A program made the position numbers and the translations under genes. Source: Obelidium mucronatum (Eukaryota > Chytridiomycota > Chytridiomycetes > Chytridiales > Chytriomycetaceae). From it: a DNA stretch of 64,000 bases. The stretch covers positions 434,001 through 498,000 of the forward strand of contig JAIVFH010000007.1 in assembly GCA_025765595.1 (NCBI GenBank), in the 5' to 3' direction. The notes beneath the pieces are model-generated. The model saw only the letters and a list, made by a program, of their open reading frames with translations. It was not told the origin of the DNA and ran no database searches. This document shows, piece after piece, positions 46,367-55,662 of this stretch. Within the stretch, counting starts at the first letter, position 1. Every line of letters starts with the position of its first letter.

Positions 46367-47832
46367 TCAGGCAATATTCTCAACATCTACACAAATTCTA
46401 CGACCTTCTCTTGTAAGGTGATCAAAATTCCGAAACACTCCTTTGAACTTATTTCCAGTCAATTCCAACGACAGTATTGGACAAGTCATGGTACGAAACA
46501 CACTCAAATCGCCATCAAATTGGTTGTTGTTCAGATGCAGGTCTTGAAGAAAGTTCAATCTCAAAATATCCACAGGAATAGATCCTGTTAGGCTATTTCT
46601 CGAAAGAGTGAGACTTTTCAAGAAGCTTAGGTGGCCAATAGATTCGGGAATAGCACCGCTCAAGTTGTTGGAGTCGAGACCCAACAACTGAAGTTCCCTG
46701 CAATCTCCCAACTCAGCAGGAATACACCCAGAGAAACTGTTGGTGCCCAAATTTAAATGTTGAAGTTCCTTCAGCTCCCCCAGCCAATTGGGAATCTCCC
46801 CGTCAATCCGGTTCCATCTCAAATCCAACCATTTTAAATGAGTCAGCATTGAAAACTCACAAGGAATCTGGCCATGAATACCAGAGTTCCAAGCGCGGAG
46901 GCTTCTCAGATTTGAAAGAGCGCCCCACTCCTTTGGAAGAACTTGAACGTCAACAATTGATTTGTCAATTGAACCACCGATATCCAACTCCTCCAGCATG
47001 GATAACCTTCCCAAATGTGGAGCACATACTTGCAGCATATTTGAGGATAAGCGCAAAGTTTTCAGATTTACGAGAGATACAAAGCTCAATGGTATGGATC
47101 CCGTCAACTTGTTGTTATTGAGATCAAGTGTTTGGAGTTGGCTCAAGTTCCCAAGTTAACTGGGAATTTTGCATTCCAGGTTACAAGTGGACAAATTCAA
47201 GGTTCTTAAATTCGTCAGATTTGCAAGCACTACTGGGATATTCCCGGGTAGTAAGCGATTTCGGCTCATATTCAACTCCACCAACAGTTCCAATTGACCG
47301 AGTGCAGTTGGGATTCTCTTGCATAGTCGCAGCCATTCTGAACCCTAACGGTATTTACTTTAGAATGATTGAAAATGGCGAACGCGAAAATAATGCTCAC
47401 ACTCAAAGTCACAAAGGAGGTGGCTGTATTCAATCGAGTTACATGAGCGGCCAAATAATCCTTTGCGAACACTTGCTGGTAATTATCCAGACAAATTACC
47501 CAGTTGAAACGAGAGTTCAACTGATGCTCAATACTAACGGCAGCGTTTGGATCAATCCAGTTCTTGAGAAAAATGCGCAAGTGTAAACGCGCAAACTCGG
47601 TACTGGTAAGAACTTGATTCATATGGCGACAAACTTGTCTTAGAAGGACGGCATCCATTGGATGGAACCACACGAGGATTTGCTCAAGGACTTCCGTGGG
47701 GACAAGTGCAAAGTGGTTTGTACTGTTTGGGCCAGCGATCCACTTCGAGATCCATCGATGGCGACTACTCTTCCCCCTCACTCTGGATTTATCATGAATG
47801 TTCCGTGTGATTTGGTTCCACAGGTCAAACAT
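46367..47832 (-). pseudogene. F-box-like / plant-type LRR gene (LRR-6) with in-frame stop
   Basis: Exons 47832-47359 and 47317-46367, joined by a short 41-base intron in phase. The F-box-like part is FALVPTEVLEQILVWFHP, then LRQVCRHMNQVL and FARL; the linker is WVICLDNYQQVFAKDYL. The LRR block has about ten repeats (LTGSIPVDILRLNFLQDLHL and similar). Early in it, CKIPS is followed by TAA at 47158-47156, and the frame resumes LGNLSQLQTLDL without shift. In sister repeats a Gln or Glu codon stands there, so a single substitution (CAA or GAA to TAA) is likely. The downstream 260 codons remain open and repeat-like. Confidence 0.62.
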
Positions 47833-47883
47833 GGTTGATGTGAATTGGACCAATTTAAAATTCAAGCCCCAAAACCTTTTTTT

Positions 47884-49034
47884 TTACGTATGCCACACCT
47901 TCCCGAATAATCGTGACCAAACAGCCCCAAAGCCCGATTCTCTTGAGGCCGAATCACTTTCATCATTGTCATCACCAACACAACCCTCACCAACATCAAC
48001 TTGCGTAAAATAAGTCCCCAACTCCTCAAAAACAACAGGCCGCGCACCAGCCTCCCCATTCCTCCACCAAAAAACCTCCAACGCCCGCATCCCACCCAAC
48101 TCCAACGGCAAATACCCACTCATCCGATTCCCCTTCACAACAAACTCCACCAACCGCGTCAACCCCATAAACTCAACCGGTACAGTCCCTGTGATCCGAT
48201 TATTATGTACCCACAGCGTCTCCAAATTCGTACACAGACTCAATCCATACGGAATCTCACCCCACAGCAGGTTATCATTCACCCGCAACGTGACCAAACT
48301 CCTCAATTTCTCAAATTCAGAAGGGATGGGACCAATCAAGCGATTGAAGCTGAGATCCAAGTCTTGCAGACTCGCGAGTTGGTGTGCAAGCGACGCCGGG
48401 ATCCGACCGACAAGCCAATTATGCGACAGATTGAGTGATAAAAGGTGTTTGAGGGAACCAAGTTGACTGGGTATACATCCGTCGAGTCTATTCCGGGATA
48501 AATCGATTCGTGTGAGTGTGTTGTAAAAGTGTCCTAGTGTCGACGGGATCGAGGAGTGGAATCGGTTGTTTGCCAAGTTTAGATAAGTGAGTGCTGGGAA
48601 ATGGGTTCCAAGCTCGATGGGTATTCTTCCGTCGATTATCGACCGGGTTTGGTTGTCGTTTGTTTTGGGTGGTGGTGGGTATTCAAAGTTGATTGATTCG
48701 ATTCGTTGGAAACTGTATTCGTTCAAGAGGGCATAGGCTGTCTGGTAGCAGTTTGGAGCCCGGAACCAGATTACATCGAGTCCTTTCGATTCAGTGTATT
48801 CGTACAGGTGATTGAATTGGGTTATATTTAAGAGGGCAAAGTGCGGTGTAGAAAGGATTAAACTGATCAAACGACAGAGATGACGGTATCTTTGGACATG
48901 GGTAGGCTGAATCCATTTGAAGATTGATTCGATAATAAACGATGGAATCGATGCCAGCGCTGGTTTGTTGAATCGGAGGAGCGAAGTGGATCTTACTGGT
49001 ATCTTGGTCTTGCATTTGATACAGCATTAGCCAT
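47884..49034 (-). CDS. F-box-like / plant-type LRR protein (LRR-7), start unresolved
   Basis: The reading frame from about 49026 to the stop at 47884 holds an F-box-like element (LASIPSFIIESIFKWIQP, then YRHLCRLISLIL and FALL), the CYQTAYALLNEYSF linker and eight LRRs (LDGCIPSQLGSLKHLLSLNL and similar), ending in an acidic tail. No ATG precedes the F-box in this frame. A suitable ATG (MANAVSNARPRYQ) at 49034 lies in another frame, so a one-base error or a small intron near 48995 must separate them. About 350-380 residues. No membrane segment. Close neighbour of LRR-6 on the same strand but not a near-identical copy. Confidence 0.68.
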
Positions 49035-49278
49035 CGAAACACACGCACACACATACACAGATGGAGCAATCCATAAACCGAATCACCTTCTTTCTTGGTA
49101 TACTGGTCTGGTCCATTAACAAATATTTTATGATGAATTTAATCCCAAGCCCTCAATCGCTCTTTATTCTTCTCAACACCTGTCGAACCCGCACACATTT
49201 CAACAAAGACCAACATTGTTTTCATCGTTCAAACACTTCGAAAAAAGGCAACAACTCTGTTCCCCCCCGTCCTGTTCT

Positions 49279-52200
49279 TCAACTCATCAACACCTCCCAC
49301 CGATTCAACTTTGCAAAAACATCACTCGGGATCCGATACTGAATATTCCCTGCATACAACAACATATTACGACCCCACGCTTTACATTCCGCCTTCTTTT
49401 CTCCGCCAGCTGGAGCCAAATTGTAAACCTTCACCAACGATTCCATCGCAGTAACCAACAACCCAGGAACGCATTTCGCAACTGCATCTGGAAGTTTGCT
49501 GAATTCTTGGGCTAGACGGAGGAGAGCCGGTGTGTCTGTGTTGGAGGATGGTAGTAGTCCGGTTGTGGATGAAACAAGTGTCTTGAGGGCTTCATAAGAA
49601 CTATTGTTGTTGCTGTTATTGCTGCTACTACTAGAAGATGCAAGGAACTGATGCAACGCCAACAGCGTCTTGAGTGACTTTTGGTTCTGTGCAGTGATTT
49701 TGGCGAGTAAAGCAGGACGACGGGTATACGCCTCCAAAGTCTGTTGCGCTTGCAAAACAATAGCAGGTGCGGTGGCCGCGCCTGAAGCCGCAGTCGTTGC
49801 AAAGGCATTCGACTTTGCTGGACTCGCAGATCCAAACAAGGAAACCCCACTTCCAGTCATGGCGCCAGGAGACGGCTTATACAAGGAAGTATTATACAGG
49901 GATGAAAGCCCACCACTATTTCCATTTCCTCCAGAACCACCACCCCCAGCAACAGCAGCAGCAGCAGAAGCAGCCCCTGAAACAAACGCATCACTCAACT
50001 GCTTCCCCAAAATCTCTACAACAACATTATACTCTTGCGCATAATCAAACAGTCTAACAGCATCCCTCAGTCTCCCTTTCGATTCCGCATCCCGCGCAGC
50101 AGGTACAAGCACCCATTTTACAAGATCTGCATACCCCGACAAATGAACTGCGCCCAGAACCTTGTCCAATTCTCCTGGAACACGAACATCCCGCAAACTC
50201 GCACTCTCGCCAAGCAATACCGTCAGAGAAGAAGCAGACGGAAAAGACTCACACGTCTCCAACACCAGCTCCTTCAAGTACGTATACACGAGACGTGAAT
50301 AATCTTTGCCTGCCTGTTGATCCACCTGGCCACCAACACCAGTGTCCATATCATCTGTACTAGTATTACCAATGGGAGCCCCAAATTTCCCCAACACGGC
50401 AAGATACGACAAGATTTCACCTGGATCCGTTTTAAAAAACGGCTTCGCATACCCATACAAAACTTTTGCCAACAAAAAGTACGCAATGACCCCCCCATTG
50501 CCGTTCTCCCGCGTCACCAAGACGTCGGCACTGCGTCCTCCGTCGAAACTACGTGGGTTCTCCGGGACGCGTAAAAGCCCTTTGGAAGCCAAGGCGATTG
50601 CAAAGTGGATTGCGTCGAGGCTGATACCGCCGCTTTGTAGGTCATTGTTTGTTGTGGATGAGGTTCCGGTGCTGTATAGGAAAGCTACGGCTCGTTCAAA
50701 TTCTCCGCACAGCAAAAGAACTAAAAAGTAAACATGTGGAGATCGGTTGTCCTTGTTGAAGTAGGCGGTACCAAAGTTTTGCATATTTCGGCTCTGAAAG
50801 AGGAAGAGAGAGAGAGAGGGAGAGCATCAGAAATCATGATGAATGAAATCAAAACGAAAAAAAGAAGTACCATATCCTTCAATGTATATCTATCTTGTGG
50901 ATTCACAGCCCCACCCGCCCCATTCAAAGATCGCTCGGCTCGTGTATCTTCTTGTACAAGCATAAGTTGGACCCACAAGTAATCTTCCACAGACGGCGCC
51001 ACATCAACACTCTTGATGACTTTGGTGGCCATATCGCATCTCCCAATCACTTTCAAAACAGCCACTTTGAAAGGATCGATTCTGGGACTATTTGTGTTGT
51101 TGTTGTTGCTGTTGTTGTTGTTGGTTGATGCGTTATCGGCAATGAAGGGACGGATTCGGGTACTCCATTCATCCAAGACTTCATGGCGAGATTTATGGAA
51201 TAATCGCCCGTGTTCCAGGTACTCCAACACCCAATGAATGAATTTCCCGCCAGCAACAGACGCAAGCGGCGAAGATTGTTGTTGTTGTTGTTGTTGTTGT
51301 TGCTGCTGCTGCTGTTGAATAAACTCTCTTGCTTCCGACATTAACCCACACCGAATCAGGTACCACAAGTGGGCCCACACAGCAACGCCTTGGTGGATTT
51401 CCAAGTTGGCGGCCGAGTTCCAAGTATTGTTTTTGGTGAATTTGAGGTGAATGTAGGCGTCAATGTAAGTGTGGACGGTGGGCATGCCACCGATTGGAAT
51501 TCTGTTTAGATGGATAATGTGTTGTATGAAATTGTAGTATAAATCTTGAAGAAACTTTTTTCCTCCTACAAGAATAGTTTTGTTAGAAGGGCGAGTCGAT
51601 ATTGGCCGAAAACAAGGAGGTATGAGATTGGATAAACAGATGGAGAGTGATGAAAGAACATTCACTGCCTACGGCGGTATGAGATTGAATGAAGGATGGA
51701 GAATCACCGCGTCAGCTACGACGGAAAAAGGAGATTCACCGCCTTCGGCGGTATGTGATAAGAATGAAAGGAAGAGAATCACCGCCTACGGCGGTATGCC
51801 CTGTGAAGGAAAAAGGAGATTCACCGCCTTCGGCGGTATGAACTCTGAAGGAAAAAGGAGATTCACCGCCTACGGCGGTATGAACTCTGAACGAAAAAGG
51901 AGAATCACCGCCTTCGGCGGTATGAGATAAGAATGAAAGAAAGAGAATCACCGCCTTCGGCGGTATGAGATAAGAATGAAAGAAAGAGAATCACCGCCTA
52001 CGGCGGTATGAACTCTGAAGGAAAAAGGAGAATCACCGCCTACGGCGGTATTGAGATAGGAATGAAAGAAAGTAAATCACCGCCTACGGCGGTATGAACT
52101 CTGAAGGAAGAAGGAGAATCACCGCCTACGGCAGTATGAGATAAGAATGAAAGAAAGAGAATCACTGCCTTCGGCAGTGGGAATTCGCCTTCGGCGAAAA

Positions 52201-53552
52201 ACATCACCGCCTACGGCGGTGGCGATCCGCCTTCGGCGGTATGAGATGAGAATGAAAGAAAGAGAATCACTGCCTTCGGCAATGGAAATTCGCCTTCGGC
52301 GAAAAACATTACCGCCTACGGCGGTGGCGATCCGCCTTCGGCGGCAAGACATTCGCCTTCGGCGAAGAAAAACACCGCCTTCGGCGGTAGAAATTCGCCT
52401 TCGGCGTACGAAAAAGAAAAGACACAAACCAAAAACAACTCTTTTACGAAACAAAACGGCATCATCTGAAGCATCAAACTGAGCATCATCAAGAAAACGA
52501 TAAACACAAAAGTCTTGACCACCACCATCATCATCATGACCACCAACCAAACCACCACCACCACCACCAACACGAGAAGTAGAATGAGTAGGTCTTGGAC
52601 TCAAAGAAGAAGAAGAAGAAGAAGAATCAGCATCAAAACTGGAAGTAGAAGTAGAAGAAAACATGTCTTGAAGAAGAATCCAGTATTTAGAAAGATGGGA
52701 GGAAGAAGATGAAGATGAAGAAGCAGAAGCCGAGCCACGGTCCAACTTTTCTGCGACAGAAGAAAAGAGGACAAAGGGGTCAATAGCAGACGAAGAACCA
52801 GATTTGACGAGGGTAGACACAGCCTGGGCGTATGCTCTGTGTTTAGAGAGCATCTGGAGAGACACTGAGTGAGTGCTGTTGTTGATGTTGAGACTGTTCA
52901 TGTTGTTGTGGCTGGTGGAGGTGGAGTATGGAGTGGAAGAAGCAGTGTTGGCAGCAGGAGCAGCAGCGGAAGACGAAGAAGACGACGAAGAAGACACGAC
53001 TCTGAAGGCCCTCTTTTCGCCCGTTGCAATCTCGCCAAACAGGCGGCGCCGCTTGTTGTCCCAGTCGCGCCGCAGCCGGTCGTCGAAGCGGCGGCGGCAG
53101 TCGCGCAGCGCAGCGTTCTTCTGGGCGTCGATTGCGGCGGCAATTGCGGCCTGGTTTTCAGCGGCGAGGAAGGCGGCCAGATTTGGTTGTTGGGTGTGAC
53201 TTTGTTGCTGGCTTGTTGTTTGGACACTTGTCGAAGCAGAAGACGAAGACGAAACACTCGCCAGCACCTGCGCCACGACGCCCGCCGTCGCCGCCGCGTC
53301 GAAGCCCTTTGCCGCAAGCAGCACCGCCGTCGCCGCGTCGAGGTTCGCCTTCGACGCCTTCGAACCCTTCGAAGCCTCGTCGTCGCCGCCGCGCTGCGCA
53401 AGCTTCGCCGTCGCCGCGCTGATTGCATTCAGGCCGCGCGTCACGCCGTCCTTGTCCGTCGCTGCCGCTGTCGCCGTCGCAGTCGATGTCGCGATAATGT
53501 GCGACGTCAGCGCTGAGCTAGAAGCAAACAACGCGTCCAGCGTCGAACTCAT
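49279..53552 (-). CDS. NUP93/NIC96-type nucleoporin
   Basis: Exons 53552-52448, 51565-50871 and 50793-49279 keep phase and give 1104 residues. The N-terminal third is Ser/Ala-rich with coiled-coil potential and HLSKYWILLQDMF. The junction gives GGKKFLQDLYYNFIQ, followed by HLWYLIRCGLMSEAREFI, DYLWVQLMLVQ, GTAYFNKDNRSPHVYF, VLLLCGEFERAVAFLY and the terminal GNIQYRIPSDVFAKLNRWEV, all NIC96/NUP93 solenoid landmarks. The protein scaffolds the inner ring of the nuclear pore. Low-complexity inserts (Gln14, Asn, Gly/Ala) lengthen it. Intron 1 (52447-51566, 882 bases) is by far the longest of the gene and is filled by palindromic repeats. Confidence 0.87.
51660..52410 (-). repeat. Palindromic-hairpin array in NUP93 intron 1
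   Basis: About 22 units, spaced roughly 20-45 bases. On the coding (minus) strand they read ACCGCCGAAGGCGGT or ACCGCCGTAGGCGGT. The donor-proximal part (52160-52410 in window coordinates) mixes in TTCGCCGAAGGCGAA and ACTGCCGAAGGCAGT at closer spacing. Spacers in the acceptor-proximal part are near-identical: pyrimidine-rich on the coding strand, several ending CCTTTTTCCTTCAG before AGTTCA. Confidence 0.9.
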
Positions 53553-53631
53553 TTCTCTGCTTTTTTTTTTCTTTTGTTTCTTTTTTTTCTTTTTGAAATA
53601 AATAAAAGTGTTTATTATTATTTTAATAAAA

Positions 53632-55364
53632 ATGTTGATACAGTTCGTCAAACGGCAGTACAAGTCTAGTCAGACTGCTCAGTGGATCGCCGGACTAGTT
53701 CAAGAATATGGTCCTGCCTGGGTTGTTTCCGCCCACATTGTGGGATGGTTCTGCTTCTTTGTTCTCTGGGCTTTGTTGATTGTAGCAGGTGCACTTGATT
53801 CGTACCCTCTTTCGCCCCCTTAACCGCTCCATCACCTCATCAAACACAAAAACGATAAACAAAAAAAAAATCCACAAAAAACAACATCTACGTAAAACAC
53901 ACAGACGTCCATCCTTCTCGCATTGCAGACTACTTCAACCTCCCTCAAGGTTCTCAATGGCGTTCCTACATTGACACTTATGGTGTCCCTGCTGCTGCTT
54001 ACGTCCTCAATCGCATCATTTTTCCAATCAGAATCGCTCTTGAAGTGCTTTTGGTTAGGCTGATTCATGTTCCAGTCAATCGTGTCTTGAAACCACATTG
54101 GGATTGGTTTTGGGGTAGTGTTTTTCTTTGTTTGGGTTGGTCTCATCTTGATGATGATGATGGTGGTGATTTTGATGGTGGTGGTAATGGTGGTGATGAT
54201 GATGGTGAGAATGTATTGCCGCCGAAGGCGGATCTCCACCGCCGTAGGCGGTGTTGTATTTCGCCGAAGGCGAATGTCTTTCCGCCGAAGGCGGTGTCTT
54301 TCTTCGCCGAAGGCGGATCGCCACCGCCGTAGGCGGTGTTGTTTTTCGCCGAAGGCGAATTCCTACTGCCGAAGGCAGTGATTCTCTTTTCTTTCATTGC
54401 AATCTCATACCGCCGTAGGCGGTGAATCTCCTTCTTTCCTTTTATTTCAGAGTTCACACCGCCGTAGGCGGTGAATTTACTTCTTCCTTCTTCCTTCATA
54501 CCGCCGAAGGCGGTGATTCTCTTTCTTTCATTTCAACCGCATACCGCCGAAGGCGGTGAATATACTTCTCCCGTCAGACTTCAGACTTCATACCGCCGTA
54601 GGCGGTGAATCCCCTTTTTCCTTCTTCTGATTCTTCTTCTTTCATTTGCAGTTATCATTCATTCCAATCTCATACCGCCAAAGGCGGTGAATTTCTATCA
54701 TTCATTCCAATGTCATACTGCTGTGGGCGGTGAATCTCTATCATTCATTCCAATGTCATACCGCCGTAGGCGGTGAATCTTCATCTTTCGTTCCAATCTC
54801 CTGTGTTGTTTTTCGCCGAAGGCGAATTCCTACTGCCGAAGGCAGTGAGTGATTCCTTTTCTTTAATTGCAATCTCATACCGCCGTAGGCGGTGAATCGG
54901 CTTCTTTCCTTTTCCTTCAGAGTTCACACTGCCGTAGGCAGTGAATCTCTATCATTCATTCCAATCTCATACCGCCGTAGGCGGTGAATTTCTATTAATC
55001 TCCATCATTCATTCCAATCTCATACCTTCAGAGTTCATACCGCTGTGGGTCTCTATCCGTTCAATCCAATTTCATACCTCCTTGTCTTTGCCAATAGCAA
55101 ATATACTCTCTCTTCTAACAAACTATTCTTCTTCTAGGCGGAAATGCAAAGGAGATGACAGAATACCACGGGGTGCCCCACGATGATTGTGACGATGAAG
55201 AAGATGAAGAAGAAGATGCCCTGGACTTGCGGAAAGCAAAGCGCTTCGATGAAGCTTCTTCAAGTGACGATTTATCAACGCTTTGTGCTTCATACAACAG
55301 TGATGCAGTCGATGTTGTTGGTCGAGCAAGTCGCAGTGTTGGTTGCAGAACAAATTCTGGATGA
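53632..55364 (+). CDS. Small membrane protein of unknown function with acidic tail
   Basis: Exons 53632-53788, 53905-54114 and 55138-55364; 197 residues in phase. One clear hydrophobic span (about residues 28-50, WVVSAHIVGWFCFFVLWALL) and an amphipathic YGVPAAAYVLNRIIFPIRI region suggest a membrane-bound, perhaps mitochondrial, protein vaguely like the DUF1279/FAM210 group; this is not secure. The C-terminus is strongly acidic (DDCDDEEDEEEDALD). It is transcribed away from NUP93, with 79 bases between the two ATGs. Intron 2 (54115-55137, 1023 bases) is a palindrome array like NUP93 intron 1 and has a very similar branch/acceptor region (CTTCTAACAAACTATTCTT). Confidence 0.65.
54217..55050 (+). 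repeat. Palindromic-hairpin array in intron 2 of the membrane-protein gene
   Basis: About 18 units on the coding strand: ACCGCCGTAGGCGGT and ACCGCCGAAGGCGGT, with TTCGCCGAAGGCGAA and ACTGCCGAAGGCAGT near the donor side. Variants such as ACCGCCAAAGGCGGT (about 54675) and decayed ones (about 54718 and 55038) lie toward the acceptor. Spacers are pyrimidine-rich (GAATCTCCTTCTTTCC, TCATTCATTCCAATCTCAT), some ending TTCAGAGTTCA. Confidence 0.9.
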
Positions 55365-55662
55365 TGATGTCGTATCCTATTGTTTCTTACTACTTTGATT
55401 GATTGTATTTACTTTGTTTTTAAATGCGCATCCCCTGTCCTTTTTTTTCCTCCTTTTCTTCCTGTCTCATCCTTCGTCTTCTTCATCTTCTTTCTTAAGC
55501 TGCAAAAAAAGCTGCCAGCATATTATTTATATACCCCCCATCCAACCAATGGTTTTCCTTCTGTTTTTTTTTTTTCATTTGGAAATTAAGTAAAGTTGTA
55601 TGGTAAAGACCAAAAGGAATTTTATACACATATTCATCTATCTGAACTCAACAACATTTAAA
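55365..55662. other. Convergent 3' flanks
   Basis: T-rich 298-base region between the convergent membrane-protein and SMC6-A genes. No gene or repeat seen. Confidence 0.4.

Noticed and set aside
51660..52410. CRISPR-like array
   Set aside because: Spacers are repetitive and near-identical, units are self-complementary 15-mers, and the block lies in an intron of a eukaryotic nucleoporin gene.
51580..52482. Arg/Pro-rich open frames across the palindrome arrays (also 54045-54499)
   Set aside because: They are simple translations of the repeat units without starts, domains or splice continuity.
54217..55050. Mitochondrial double-hairpin element or mtDNA insertion
   Set aside because: The hairpins recall such elements, but every flanking gene is nuclear with spliceosomal introns and no mitochondrial gene fragment is visible.
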